Part shown: piece by piece, positions 1 through 8,894 of the stretch | Numbering within the stretch: the first letter of the stretch is position 1 | Layout of the letters: each line of letters opens with the position of its first letter | NCBI RefSeq assembly: GCF_947331445.1 | Contig: NZ_CAMZOG010000041.1 | Location: 1 to 39,866 of the forward strand | DNA: 39,866 bases | Direction: 5' to 3' | Source: Parendozoicomonas sp. Alg238-R29 | GTDB lineage: Bacteria > Pseudomonadota > Gammaproteobacteria > Pseudomonadales > Endozoicomonadaceae | The notes under the pieces: model-generated | Seen by the model: the letters and a program-made list of their open reading frames with translations, nothing else | Databases searched by the model: none | What the model was told of the DNA's origin: nothing | Program-made: the position numbers and the translations under genes

Positions 1-789
1 CGCCGAGCAGACGAACGCTACCAGCAAGAACAGGTAGAGTACGAAGAGAAAATAGAGAAACGCAATAAGCGCAAGCATCCCGGCAAAGCGCCAAAGCCAC
101 CGGAACCAGGTGCAGGGGACAAAGACCAGGTCAACCTGACAGACGACGAATCTCGTATTATGCCCACTGCCGGTGGTGCATTCGAACAAGCCTACAATGC
201 CCAGGCGTCTGTAGACATCGGGAGTGGTCTGATCGTGACACGTCATGTGACTCAGGCACCGAATGACAAAAAAGAAGTTGAGCCAACACTCAGACAGTTA
301 CGCATACTGGCCCCCGTGCTTGGAAAAGCTGAGGGGTTACTGGCCGACACGGGCTACTTCAGCGAGGCTAATGTCTGCGCTGTGGATAAAGAAGAACTGA
401 CACCCTACATTGCTATAAAACGGGATGAGCACAACCCGCCCCCCTTGCAGCGTTTCCAGCCGGACCCGCCAGTCCCGGATGATGATGCCAGTGTCTTGGA
501 GTGGATGCGCTGGCGCTTGCAGACACAAGAAGGGCGAGCCATCTACAGCCGACGAAAATGCACGATAGAGCCCACCTTCGGAATACAGAAGGAGGCAATG
601 GGATATCGGCGATTCCTGGTGCGGGGACTGGAAGTGGTCTCGAAAGAGTGGGATCTGGTCTGCCTGACATTCAACCTGCGCCGAATGTTCAACCTGAAGC
701 AAGTCGATGATAAAAAATGGCTGGCTCTGGTGCTTTATTGGCTTGTAGTCAGCCACTGTCTCATGAGGTTACGCTGGCGTTCTGTTTGA
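1..789 (+). CDS. IS1182-type transposase, C-terminal part (cut by window edge)
   Basis: The frame is open from the first base of the window to the stop at 787-789, so this is the last 262 codons of a longer gene whose start lies outside. It begins with a charged Glu/Lys/Arg-rich linker, then a region typical of IS1182 transposases (AYNAQASVDIGSGLIV, VTQAPNDKKEVEPTL), then LADTGYFSE, which carries a likely catalytic Asp, and TIEPTFGIQK, which carries the likely catalytic Glu of the DDE domain. The tail (LTFNLRRMFNL) is also usual for the family. No frameshift is seen in the visible part, so the enzyme may be intact. It lies 127 bp beyond the 3' end of mnmE, convergent with it. Family assignment is by motif recognition only. 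Confidence 0.85.
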   Translation, partial: RRADERYQQEQVEYEEKIEKRNKRKHPGKAPKPPEPGAGDKDQVNLTDDESRIMPTAGGAFEQAYNAQASVDIGSGLIVTRHVTQAPNDKKEVEPTLRQLRILAPVLGKAEGLLADTGYFSEANVCAVDKEELTPYIAIKRDEHNPPPLQRFQPDPPVPDDDASVLEWMRWRLQTQEGRAIYSRRKCTIEPTFGIQKEAMGYRRFLVRGLEVVSKEWDLVCLTFNLRRMFNLKQVDDKKWLALVLYWLVVSHCLMRLRWRSV

Positions 790-885
790 GTAAGTGACCT
801 CTGAAGGCAGATATGAGCTCTGTAGGCCGATATGATCAAAAAGGACTCAAATGGACGGGCCAGTCCGACAGGCTGCTAGTAGCTA
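1..885 (+). mobile_element. Right part of an IS1182-like insertion sequence
   Basis: The transposase frame ends at 789. The IS should end between there and the mnmE stop codon at 917. A GC-rich stretch near 858-882 containing CCGACAGGCTGCTAG is a plausible right terminal repeat, but the left end is outside the window, so the inverted repeat and target duplication cannot be matched. The right boundary given is approximate. Confidence 0.5.
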
Positions 886-916
886 ACAGGGATAGCTTAC
901 ATTTACCTCCAGACGG

Positions 917-2305
917 TTACTTTCCTATACAAAAGCTTGAGAAAATTTTCCCTAAGAGGTCATCGTTGGAGAACTCGCCAGTGATTTCTCCTAAAGCATG
1001 TTGTGCCTGACGTAAATCTTCAGCCAGTAATTCCCCTGCTCCTATTCCCAATAACTGATCACGCCCCTGATAAAGGAAGGTTTTAGCTTGCTCCAGTGCT
1101 TCTATATGGCGACGGCGGGCACTGAAGCCACCTTCACTTGTTCCGGTGTAACCCATCAGTGTTTTTAGGTGTTGGCGCAGGTTATCCACACCTTGTCCTG
1201 TTTGTGCACAAAGCCGGATGACCGGGAATTGTCCTTCTGTTATCCCTGCTTCTTCATCAGAAAGGTCAACCTTATTTCGAATAACCGAGATCTTTTCCCC
1301 AGCAGGAAGGCGGTCGACAAATTCAGGCCAGATATCGTGAGGATCTGTTGCGCTGGTTGTGGTGCTGTCCACCATCAGCAGAACCAAATCGGCCTGTGAT
1401 ATTTCATCAAAAGCCCGTCTAACACCAATTTGTTCCACAATGTCTTCACTGTCCCGTAAACCGGCAGTATCAATGATGTGTAAAGGCATGCCATCAATGT
1501 GGATATGTTCACGGAGCACATCCCTAGTTGTACCGGCAATCTCAGTGACAATGGCGCTGTCCCTGCCAGACAGTGCATTGAGAAGGCTGGATTTACCAGC
1601 ATTTGGGCGTCCGGCAATTACAACTGTCATACCGTCACGAACCAGAGAACCCTGTCTGGCTTCAGCGAAAGTTGTGGATAACTTGTCTATAACCTGCTCA
1701 AGATCCCGTTGTACCTTGCCATCCGAGAGGAAGTCTATTTCTTCTTCCGGGAAGTCGATGGCCGCCTCCACATAGATTCTCAGGTGGATAAGTTCTTCAA
1801 CAAGTTCATTCACTCTTTTGGAAAATGCGCCCTGTAAAGAACGAACAGCGCTGCGGGCAGCTTCTTCTGATGAGCTGTCGATTAAGTCGGCAATCGCTTC
1901 GGCTTGGGCAAGGTCAAGTTTGTCATTAAGAAATGCCCGCTCGGAAAATTCACCAGGGCGCGCCAGGCGAATACCGTGGCTGGTTATCTCTTTTTGTAAC
2001 AGGTCAAGAATAACCGGGCCGCCATGCCCCTGAAGTTCCAGTACATCTTCTCCAGTAAAAGAATTTGGACCCGGGAAATATAAGGCCAGCCCTTCATCGA
2101 TAACGTTATCGCTACTGTCATAGAAGGGTTGATAGTGAGCATGGCGTGGTGTCAAATCACGCTTAAGAATAGTTTTTGCTATTTCACCAGCACGGGTGCC
2201 GGATACACGCACAATACCCACACTTCCCCTTCCTGGTGCTGTGGCCTGGGCAACAATAGTGTCTTGATTGTATGGAGGGTGTGTTGAGGTGTGTGAAGAG
2301 GTCAT
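917..2305 (-). CDS. mnmE: tRNA modification GTPase MnmE (TrmE)
   Basis: MnmE is a homodimeric GTPase that, with MnmG, installs the (carboxymethyl)aminomethyl group on U34 of certain tRNAs. The 462-residue product has the N-terminal tetrahydrofolate-binding domain ([21 protein letters not shown]), a helical middle domain, and an inserted Ras-like G domain with G1 GRPNAGKSS at about 232-240, G3 DTAG at 279-282 and G4 NKVD at 344-347. It ends in the family's catalytic CIGK. It is about 8 residues longer than E. coli MnmE at the N terminus; the ATG used is the one preceding the conserved DTIVAQAT. It lies downstream of yidC as in other gammaproteobacteria, but a 472-bp gap with a terminator suggests its own promoter. 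Two perfect DnaA boxes lie inside the gene (1182-1190, 1673-1681). Confidence 0.97.
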   Translation of the reverse strand: MTSSHTSTHPPYNQDTIVAQATAPGRGSVGIVRVSGTRAGEIAKTILKRDLTPRHAHYQPFYDSSDNVIDEGLALYFPGPNSFTGEDVLELQGHGGPVILDLLQKEITSHGIRLARPGEFSERAFLNDKLDLAQAEAIADLIDSSSEEAARSAVRSLQGAFSKRVNELVEELIHLRIYVEAAIDFPEEEIDFLSDGKVQRDLEQVIDKLSTTFAEARQGSLVRDGMTVVIAGRPNAGKSSLLNALSGRDSAIVTEIAGTTRDVLREHIHIDGMPLHIIDTAGLRDSEDIVEQIGVRRAFDEISQADLVLLMVDSTTTSATDPHDIWPEFVDRLPAGEKISVIRNKVDLSDEEAGITEGQFPVIRLCAQTGQGVDNLRQHLKTLMGYTGTSEGGFSARRRHIEALEQAKTFLYQGRDQLLGIGAGELLAEDLRQAQHALGEITGEFSNDDLLGKIFSSFCIGK

Positions 2306-2777
2306 GGCCAGTCTGAGTTGAATAGAAAGGCGCTAGTCTAATGAAGGGTAAAAGGATGGGCAAAGACCTGTTGTCTGGCTGCTGGTTTTCCACCCGTCCG
2401 ATTGCGTTTTATTTAACCCCAGAGATGAAATATCCGAGTTGTGTTGCAGAAGTTCTCTAACAAGACCATCAATCTCTTTATGGGTTTTCTTTGAGCCTGC
2501 ACTCGAGTGAACAAGGTTTCCAATTCATTGGTTTGCAGCTTTTTTGTTGTATTCATCGACAACCATCCCGTCTTTATTTTTTCAGGATTAAATGCCTGTC
2601 TGATAATTTTACTTTTTCAAGTTTATCTATTTTTTCTGTAGCCGTATTACGGAGCAGATTTTTTCCTGGGACTTTCTTTTCCTGATAAGAATTTCTGCTT
2701 CTTCTTTTAGTTGTTTTCTGCGCAGGTATAAAAAAAGCGGGCTTATAAAAGCCCGCTTTTGGTCAGAACCCCAGACT
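2306..2777. other. 472-bp intergenic region mnmE-yidC
   Basis: The gap holds the yidC-side terminator at 2731-2760. The remainder is AT-rich. It contains only small unconvincing reading frames, including a 47-codon minus-strand frame at 2413-2556 and a 64-codon plus-strand frame, neither with a clear ribosome-binding site or recognisable product. The mnmE promoter probably lies in the 2306-2470 part, but I cannot pick a convincing -35/-10 pair. Confidence 0.6.
2731..2760 (-). terminator. Rho-independent terminator after yidC
   Basis: GCGGGCTT (2737-2744) and AAGCCCGC (2749-2756) form a perfect 8-bp stem with a 4-nt loop, extended by A/T pairs. Read on the minus strand it is followed by a run of six T (2736-2731). 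It sits 18 bp past the yidC stop and should end the rpmH-rnpA-yidD-yidC transcript. Confidence 0.9.
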
Positions 2778-4427
2778 TTAACCGTCTGCAGCTTCGATCT
2801 TCTTGGTGATATACCACTGCTGACTAATGGACAGCAGGTTGTTGGTTACCCAGTACAGTACCAGACCGGCAGGGAACCACAGGAAGAAGAAAGTGAAGAT
2901 TACTGGCATCAGCTTCATTACACGCGCCTGCATAGGGTCTGGAGGCGTTGGAGACAGCATCTGCTGTGCAAACATGGATGCACCCATGATCAGCGGCAGG
3001 ATGAAGTAAGGATCCATTTGTGAGAGATCCTGAATCCAGCCCAGCCATGGAGCGTGGCGCAGCTCAACAGATTCCAGCAGCACCCAGTACAGGGCAATGA
3101 ATACAGGCATCTGTACAAGAATTGGAAGACAGCCACCCATTGGGTTCACTTTTTCTTCCTTGTAGAGCTTCATCATGTCCTGAGACAACGCCTGACGATC
3201 ATCTCCATGCTTCTCTTTCAGAGCCTGCATCTTTGGAGTTAGCTTGCGCATCTTCGCCATAGAGCGATAGCTGGCAGCAGACAGTGGGAAGAAAAGACCT
3301 TTCACGATTATGGTCAGGGCAATGATGCTGAAGCCCCAGTTACCTATCAGAGAGTGCAGGAAGCTCAGTAGTAGGAACAGAGGCTTGGCAAACCACCATA
3401 GCACACCGTAATCGATAGTCAGATCCAAACCTTGTGCCAGCTGGGACAGGGTTTTCTGGTTCTTTGGACCGAGGTACAGGATTGCGCCAACAGTTTCTGT
3501 GGTATCAGGAGCGACTTCAACAGCAGGCTCAACAATGCTGACAATGTTGTCGCCGCTAAAAGTGCGAGTCTGATAAGTATTGAATTGATCCTGTTTAGGA
3601 ACCCATGCGCTTACAAAGTAATGCTGAACGATAGCGGCATAACCACCTTCCACTTTTTCTTTGAAAGGCTCGCTGGCGAAATCATCAAACTCCAGTTTCT
3701 GGTATTGCTTTTCATTACTCTTAACAGCCGCGCCCAGGTATGTGTTCATGCCGGAGGCACTGCTCATTTCCTGGCTTGGGTCTTTTGAGTTATCACGCTT
3801 CAGCTGAGCGTAGAAATTACCTTTCCAGTCGCTGTTGCTGCCGTTGTGGATAATGTAATCCACACCAACCTGGTATTTACCTCTGGTAAAGGAGAAACGC
3901 TTGGTGATATCAACGCCGTTCTCTGTCTTGAGAGACAGGTCTACGTTCAGTGATTCGTTATCACCCAGATTGTAGGAAGTGTTCTCAACACTGTAGAGAG
4001 GCTTGCCTTTGCGATCCGGACCATTGGTTCCGGTCAGGCCACTCTGTGCGACAAACAGGCGACTGGTGCTGTTTTCAAGCAGAGCAAAAGGAGTTTTCTC
4101 ACCCTTTACCTGAGGGTACTTGGGGAGTTCTGCACGAACGATATCACCACCACGGGTATCAATAGTCAGGATCAATGTATCAGTTGTTACAGTGATCAGC
4201 TGAGCCTGTGATGGGGCAGTATTTTCTGACTTTACGTCATCGGGGAGAACTGGTGCATCGGAAGTTGCTGATGATGCAACCGGGATATCTGGAGTATTGC
4301 TGGCAGGGAGCTGAGTGGCGGCCTGACTGACAGCTTGCGGCTGGTTATAGTCCTGGTTCCATTGCAGCACCATCAGGTAGCCGACAACAACCAGACCCGC
4401 GATTAAGAGGGTACGTTGCAAATCCAT
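2778..4427 (-). CDS. yidC: Membrane protein insertase YidC (Oxa1 family)
   Basis: YidC inserts and folds inner-membrane proteins, alone or with SecYEG. The 549-residue product matches the usual gammaproteobacterial length. TM1 is at about 5-22 (LLIAGLVVVGYLMVLQW), a large periplasmic beta-domain spans about 60-335, and the conserved five-helix core lies at about 350-540 with EEKVNPMGGCLP and FFFLWFPAGLVLYWVTNN. The hydrophilic-groove arginine of E. coli YidC is replaced by Lys (IIVKGLFFPLSA), as I recall for some Pseudomonas proteins. The gene starts 3 bp after the yidD stop, so the two are co-translated or at least co-transcribed, and is followed by a terminator. Confidence 0.98.
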   Translation of the reverse strand: MDLQRTLLIAGLVVVGYLMVLQWNQDYNQPQAVSQAATQLPASNTPDIPVASSATSDAPVLPDDVKSENTAPSQAQLITVTTDTLILTIDTRGGDIVRAELPKYPQVKGEKTPFALLENSTSRLFVAQSGLTGTNGPDRKGKPLYSVENTSYNLGDNESLNVDLSLKTENGVDITKRFSFTRGKYQVGVDYIIHNGSNSDWKGNFYAQLKRDNSKDPSQEMSSASGMNTYLGAAVKSNEKQYQKLEFDDFASEPFKEKVEGGYAAIVQHYFVSAWVPKQDQFNTYQTRTFSGDNIVSIVEPAVEVAPDTTETVGAILYLGPKNQKTLSQLAQGLDLTIDYGVLWWFAKPLFLLLSFLHSLIGNWGFSIIALTIIVKGLFFPLSAASYRSMAKMRKLTPKMQALKEKHGDDRQALSQDMMKLYKEEKVNPMGGCLPILVQMPVFIALYWVLLESVELRHAPWLGWIQDLSQMDPYFILPLIMGASMFAQQMLSPTPPDPMQARVMKLMPVIFTFFFLWFPAGLVLYWVTNNLLSISQQWYITKKIEAADG

Positions 4428-4430
4428 GAT

Positions 4431-4718
4431 TTAGTGGCCATCGAAACGGTTGGAGGTGTCCGGATCCGCCTGTTTCAATGCCTGTCTTTCCTGACTGTCA
4501 GGTACGGGATCGTATCCCCCAGGATTCCAGGGGTGACAGCGCAGTAAACGTCGGCATGAGAGATATCCGCCTTTGAGGAGGCCGTGAGTATTAATGGCTT
4601 CCGTGGCATAGGAGGAGCAGGAGGGATAAAAACGGCAGTGGTTTGCCATTAGGGGGCTGATTCCATATTGGTAGCCCCTGATCAGTAACAGAACGAAAGA
4701 ACGTATCGGATTCATCAT
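4431..4718 (-). CDS. yidD: Membrane protein insertion efficiency factor YidD
   Basis: This small 95-residue amphipathic membrane-associated protein assists YidC-dependent insertion. It shows the family pattern of an N-terminal helix ([17 protein letters not shown]), then [15 protein letters not shown] and [23 protein letters not shown] with the conserved cysteines. Two ATG codons begin the frame; the first is taken and the second is equally possible. It lies between rnpA (33-bp gap) and yidC (3-bp gap), the conserved order in Proteobacteria. Confidence 0.95.
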   Translation of the reverse strand: MMNPIRSFVLLLIRGYQYGISPLMANHCRFYPSCSSYATEAINTHGLLKGGYLSCRRLLRCHPWNPGGYDPVPDSQERQALKQADPDTSNRFDGH

Positions 4719-4751
4719 GTTCTGTACCTTTTGGCGATCCCCTGTGGATGG

Positions 4752-5168
4752 TTAATCGACAGGGGGGCGTGCTCTATCGGGCTTTTTAGGGCTAGATTGA
4801 TCAGACTTCCGTAAGGATGCCGATCTTTTTCGAGCTCGTAACCACTGCTTGTCGAGCAGGCTGTGTAGTTGCCTGTTATCGAGTTCGCCCAGGCCTTTTC
4901 TGGCCAGAACAACGTAATCCAGTCCCTGAAGACTGTGTTGACTGTGGCGGAATGTCTCACGAATAACCCGTTTTATCCTGTTTCTGGATACCGCGGTTCG
5001 TACATTCTTTTTGGCGATAATCAAACCGACCCTGGGAATTTCCAGATGGTTCTCTCGTGCCAGTATAAGAATGTTCTTGTCGGAAACCTTTATATCAGCC
5101 TTATCAAAAACCCGTTTGAACTCTGATGACTTCAGCAGCCTTAAACTCGGGCTGAATCCGAAAGTCAT
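4752..5168 (-). CDS. rnpA: Ribonuclease P protein component
   Basis: RnpA is the basic protein subunit that helps the RNase P RNA bind and cleave 5' leaders of pre-tRNAs. The 138-residue product begins FGFSPSLRLLKSSEFKRVF and carries the family signature AVSRNRIKRVIRETFR at about 60-75. The C-terminal tail (about 115-138) is basic and proline-rich, and a little longer than the core family. It starts 17 bp after rpmH and shares its promoter. Confidence 0.97.
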   Translation of the reverse strand: MTFGFSPSLRLLKSSEFKRVFDKADIKVSDKNILILARENHLEIPRVGLIIAKKNVRTAVSRNRIKRVIRETFRHSQHSLQGLDYVVLARKGLGELDNRQLHSLLDKQWLRARKRSASLRKSDQSSPKKPDRARPPVD

Positions 5169-5185
5169 GTGCAGGCCCTGATCGA

Positions 5186-5320
5186 TCAGGCTGCCAGACG
5201 CTTACGGCCCTTGGAACGACGACGAGCCAGAACGGCACGACCATTCTTGGTGGCCATACGAGCACGGAAACCGTGGGTGCGCTTACGCTTCAGTACGCTT
5301 GGTTGAAAAGTTCTTTTCAT
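5186..5320 (-). CDS. rpmH: 50S ribosomal protein L34
   Basis: This is a 44-residue, very basic protein beginning [20 protein letters not shown] and ending [12 protein letters not shown], which is the canonical L34 sequence and length. The ATG is at 5318-5320 and the TGA at 5186-5188. It is the first gene of the rpmH-rnpA-yidD-yidC unit and marks one flank of the replication origin. Confidence 0.98.
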   Translation of the reverse strand: MKRTFQPSVLKRKRTHGFRARMATKNGRAVLARRRSKGRKRLAA

Positions 5321-5381
5321 GTCTATCTACTCTTTTGAGGGATTCCTCGTCGAGAAACGAGAAAAAATAAAATGACGCGCA

Positions 5382-5410
5382 ATTTTAGGGAATACCTTAT
5401 ATAGCGTCAA
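5382..5410 (-). promoter_or_regulatory. Sigma70-type promoter of rpmH operon
   Basis: On the minus strand TTGACG (5410-5405) is followed after exactly 17 bp by TAAAAT (5387-5382). This is a near-consensus -35/-10 pair about 60 bp upstream of the rpmH ATG. A strong promoter is expected for L34. Confidence 0.8.
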
Positions 5411-5836
5411 TTTAAAAGATGTATAAAAAACGATCAAATCATCGTATATCTACATATTTCAGTGATTTTTGCCAACATAAAAGCTCATATATATAAAAAA
5501 TCTTCTTTTTTTAATATCGGTTTTGATGTGTTCCTGTTGGTGTTGCCCCGGTCTGTTGCTCGCTCTCCGATGATTTTATTTAAGAATCTGAAGTTAGTTT
5601 TTATCCACTTCACCTATCCTTCTTAAGTTTCTGTTTTTTCAAAAAATTATTTCAATTAAATATGATAATTTTATCGGTTTGTAACAACCTTACCTCAGGA
5701 CATCCAGTCTTTTTACACAGACATATCCACAACTTGAAATATAAAACTTATATCCACAGATAATTTTATATTTGTTTTAACCATATGAAAAAGATAATAA
5801 AAAACCTTTAATAGCGGCGAACTTTGTTATTAGGGG

Positions 5837-5845
5837 TGTGGATAA
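5837..5845 (-). promoter_or_regulatory. Perfect DnaA box in oriC/dnaA upstream region
   Basis: TGTGGATAA is the exact complement of the consensus TTATCCACA. It lies 64 bp upstream of the dnaA frame and could serve both origin function and dnaA autoregulation. Confidence 0.75.
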
Positions 5846-5908
5846 CCTATTCTGATCGGGATAAAATAAAGAAGTTTTCAACATTAAAATTGACCACAGT
5901 CGTTCAGA

Positions 5909-7699
5909 ATGACCGGAGTTATCCCAGTGCCTCGTGAACTCTGGCAGAAGTGCATGGAAATCCTTCAGGACGAATTGCCTCTACAGCAATTCAATACCTG
6001 GTTGCGCCCACTCAAAGTCATGGCTGACCACGATGAGTTATGCCTGCTGGCGCCGAACCGGTTCGTCCTCGACTGGATGAAAGACAAGTACCTGCCTCGT
6101 ATAGAAGAAGTTTTAATGGAGCTGTCTGACGGTAACCCTCCGGCTATTGCCCTTGGGGTGAGTAATCGCAGGCCGTCATTCAAGTTTGCTTCTGGTAAAA
6201 GTAAGCCTTCAGCTTCAGCGTCTGCGCGGACTACCCGAAATACAGATTCTGATAATGGCCAGACCAATCTGGATCTTTACAGCCAGAATCAGGCTCCGGA
6301 AAAAGCACCTGTTGCAGAGAAAGCGCCAACTTCTGTTTCTCAGCCGTTAAGTGCGGCTTCGGATCATGCCAGTAGTAAGAGTCTTGATTTTGGGCGTGAA
6401 ACAGCAACAGCTGTGGCCCCGGCTTCTGTACGTAAACGTTTTGTAAATCCAATCGCTAATGAACTTCGACGTAAGTCGGAAGCGAGCCTGCCAGAAGTTC
6501 AGGATATTCCACAGGCGAAACCTGCATTGGCTACGGCTTATCAATCAAACCATGAAGATGTTCTGGTATCAGAGCGGCAACCACCACATTTCAGTTCACA
6601 TTCTCCAATTATTACTCCTGCACCTTCACGGGTGGTTACTCCTAAAAGGCAGGTAGAAGTAGAAGGCAGTATTAAGCATACAAGCTCTCTTAACAGATCC
6701 TTTGTGTTTGATACCTTTGTGGAAGGTAAGTCCAACCAGCTTGCTTTGGCCGCGTCACGTCAGGTAGCTGAAAACCCCGGCTCTGCTTATAACCCGCTTT
6801 TCCTTTATGGGGGGGTAGGTTTGGGTAAAACCCACCTTATGCATGCAGTCGGTAATCAGCTTGCACAACATAATCCAGATGCCAAAATTGTTTATCTGCA
6901 CTCTGAACGATTTGTTGCCGATATGGTTAAGGCGCTTCAACTGAATGCAATTAATGACTTCAAGCGTTATTACCGTTCTGTTGATGCTTTGTTGATTGAC
7001 GATATTCAGTTTTTTGCTGGTAAGGAACGTTCCCAGGAAGAGTTCTTCCACACCTTTAATGCTTTGCTTGAGGGTGGTCAGCAGATGATTCTTACCTGCG
7101 ATCGTTACCCAAAAGAAATATCCGGTCTGGAAGAACGTCTTAAGTCACGTTTTGGTTGGGGATTAACTGTTGCTGTTGAGCCTCCCGAGTTGGAGACACG
7201 TGTCGCCATTCTCATGAAGAAAGCAGAACAGGCTCGTGTAGAACTGCCCCACGAATCTGCTTTCTTTATTGCGCAACGCATTCGTTCTAATGTACGTGAG
7301 CTTGAAGGCGCTCTTAAGCGAGTTATTGCCAGCGCGCACTTTATGGGGCGTAAGATTGATGTTGATCTTATTCGTGAGTCTTTGAAAGACCTTTTGGCTC
7401 TTCAAGATAAACAAGTAAGCATTGAAAATATCCAGCGTACAGTAGCTGAATATTACAAAATAAAAATTTCAGACATACTTTCTAAAAGACGAAGTCGTTC
7501 AGTTGCTCGACCTCGACAGATTGCTATGGCATTGTCAAAGGAGCTGACTAATCACAGCTTGCCGGAAATTGGCGATGCCTATGGTGGGCGAGATCATACA
7601 ACAGTTTTGCACGCCTGTCGGAAAGTGAAGCAATTGTGTGAAAGTGATGCTGAAATAGAGCAAGATCATAAGAATCTCTTGCGTTTGCTTACCAGCTAA
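5909..7699 (+). CDS. dnaA: Chromosomal replication initiator DnaA
   Basis: DnaA binds DnaA boxes at oriC and unwinds the origin in its ATP form. Domain I is at about 7-90 ([19 protein letters not shown], then [14 protein letters not shown]). An unusually long, low-complexity domain II linker rich in Ser, Ala, Pro and Gln runs to about 265. The AAA+ domain has Walker A GGVGLGKT at 301-308 and Walker B LIDD at 362-365, and the domain IV DNA-binding signature [19 protein letters not shown] is near 549-570. At 596 residues it exceeds E. coli DnaA (467) because of the linker. The start is uncertain: the ATG at 5909 has no evident Shine-Dalgarno, whereas the in-frame GTG at 5927 has GGAG 8 nt upstream (5915-5918) and would give PRELWQ directly after the initiator, as in Pseudomonas. 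I favour GTG 5927. It is the first gene of dnaA-dnaN-recF-gyrB. Confidence 0.98.
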   Translation: MTGVIPVPRELWQKCMEILQDELPLQQFNTWLRPLKVMADHDELCLLAPNRFVLDWMKDKYLPRIEEVLMELSDGNPPAIALGVSNRRPSFKFASGKSKPSASASARTTRNTDSDNGQTNLDLYSQNQAPEKAPVAEKAPTSVSQPLSAASDHASSKSLDFGRETATAVAPASVRKRFVNPIANELRRKSEASLPEVQDIPQAKPALATAYQSNHEDVLVSERQPPHFSSHSPIITPAPSRVVTPKRQVEVEGSIKHTSSLNRSFVFDTFVEGKSNQLALAASRQVAENPGSAYNPLFLYGGVGLGKTHLMHAVGNQLAQHNPDAKIVYLHSERFVADMVKALQLNAINDFKRYYRSVDALLIDDIQFFAGKERSQEEFFHTFNALLEGGQQMILTCDRYPKEISGLEERLKSRFGWGLTVAVEPPELETRVAILMKKAEQARVELPHESAFFIAQRIRSNVRELEGALKRVIASAHFMGRKIDVDLIRESLKDLLALQDKQVSIENIQRTVAEYYKIKISDILSKRRSRSVARPRQIAMALSKELTNHSLPEIGDAYGGRDHTTVLHACRKVKQLCESDAEIEQDHKNLLRLLTS

Positions 7700-7772
7700 T
7701 TGCGGTTGAATTACGTAGTTCAGTTAACCAGATATTGACGAATTTCCTTAGCTAGAGGCGAGAAAGGAAACA

Positions 7773-8876
7773 ATGAAATTTACCATTAACCGGGAAGCCC
7801 TGCTTAAGCCACTGTTGCTGGTTGCTGGAGTCGTTGAGCGCAGGCAAACACTGCCCGTATTGTCCAACGTTTTGCTGGTTGTTGAAGGTGATACCCTGTC
7901 CCTGACCGGTACCGACCTGGAAGTGGAACTTGTAGGCCGAGTTCACCTCGAAAGCCCTGCGGAAGATGGTGATATTACTGTACCGGCACGGAAGCTGATG
8001 GATATTTGTAAGTCTTTGCCAGAAGACAGTGATATCACTTTCCAGCTGGAAGACCAGCGCGTTATTTTCCGTTCCGGACGTTCACGCTTTACACTGTCTA
8101 CTCTTCCTGCCAATGAATTCCCAAGTATTGATGAAGAGTCTGGCTCTTACTCTTTCTCAATTATTCAGTCCCGTCTTCGTCGCCTGATTGATCGGACTGG
8201 CTTTGCCATGGCTCAGCAGGATGTGCGCTACTACCTGAACGGTATGCTACTGGAAGTGCGTGAGCATGCGCTGCGTTCTGTTGCAACAGATGGCCACCGT
8301 CTGGCTATGTGTACTGTTGAAGCAGATATTAGTCAGGATGACCGCCATCAGGTGATTGTTCCCCGTAAAGGTATTCTTGAGTTGGCCCGTTTGCTGACCG
8401 ACGGTGAAGAGATTGTGAACATTACCCTGGGCGCTAATCACATCCGTGCAACTACTGGAGCGTTTATTTTCACCTCCAAGCTGGTCGACGGTAAATTCCC
8501 TGATTATGAGCGCGTTCTGCCTCGTGGTGGAGATAAGGTTGTTATCGGTGATCGTCAGATCATGCGTCAGGCTCTGAACCGTGCCTCTATTCTCTCTAAT
8601 GAGAAATACCGTGGTATTCGTCTGATCCTGGATCAGAATACTGTCAAGATTATGGCGAACAACCCAGAGCAGGAAGAAGCGGAAGAAGAAGTGACAGTAA
8701 CTTATGAAGGTAACTCTTTGGAGATTGGCTTCAACGTTAGTTACTTGTTGGATGTTCTCTCTGTTGTTGATTGTGATGCAGTAAAACTGACCCTGTCTGA
8801 TCCAAATAGTAGCGCCTTGGTGGAAGAACCCGAAAACAGTGATTCTGTTTACGTGGTTATGCCCATGCGTCTCTAA
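7773..8876 (+). CDS. dnaN: DNA polymerase III beta sliding clamp
   Basis: DnaN is the ring-shaped dimeric processivity clamp loaded on DNA for polymerase III and other partners. The 367-residue product has the normal length and three similar clamp domains. It starts MKFTINREALLKPL, includes RVIFRSGRSRFTLSTLPANEFP at the domain 1 end and ATDGHRLA in domain 2, and ends VYVVMPMRL, the conserved C terminus near the partner-binding pocket. AGGAAA precedes the ATG at a good distance. It follows dnaA by 73 bp and precedes recF by 18 bp. Confidence 0.99.
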   Translation: MKFTINREALLKPLLLVAGVVERRQTLPVLSNVLLVVEGDTLSLTGTDLEVELVGRVHLESPAEDGDITVPARKLMDICKSLPEDSDITFQLEDQRVIFRSGRSRFTLSTLPANEFPSIDEESGSYSFSIIQSRLRRLIDRTGFAMAQQDVRYYLNGMLLEVREHALRSVATDGHRLAMCTVEADISQDDRHQVIVPRKGILELARLLTDGEEIVNITLGANHIRATTGAFIFTSKLVDGKFPDYERVLPRGGDKVVIGDRQIMRQALNRASILSNEKYRGIRLILDQNTVKIMANNPEQEEAEEEVTVTYEGNSLEIGFNVSYLLDVLSVVDCDAVKLTLSDPNSSALVEEPENSDSVYVVMPMRL

Positions 8877-8894
8877 TCCTTCTTTTGTATAGAA

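Larger units (their letters stand above)
5321..5908. other. oriC: Probable chromosomal replication origin (oriC)
   Basis: This 588-bp rpmH-dnaA gap is strongly AT-rich, especially about 5390-5560 and 5640-5880. It carries DnaA-box-like sites: perfect TGTGGATAA (reverse box) at 5837-5845, and one-mismatch boxes at 5601-5609 (TTATCCACT), 5711-5719 (TTTTACACA), 5723-5731 and 5750-5758 (both ATATCCACA). The rpmH-dnaA interval is the oriC position in Pseudomonas. Both the dnaA promoter and the DNA-unwinding element should lie here. The exact unwinding element is not identifiable by eye. Confidence 0.8.

Noticed and set aside
2413-2556. 47-codon minus-strand frame between yidC and mnmE
   Set aside because: It starts with ATG, but there is no convincing ribosome-binding site, homology or conserved feature.
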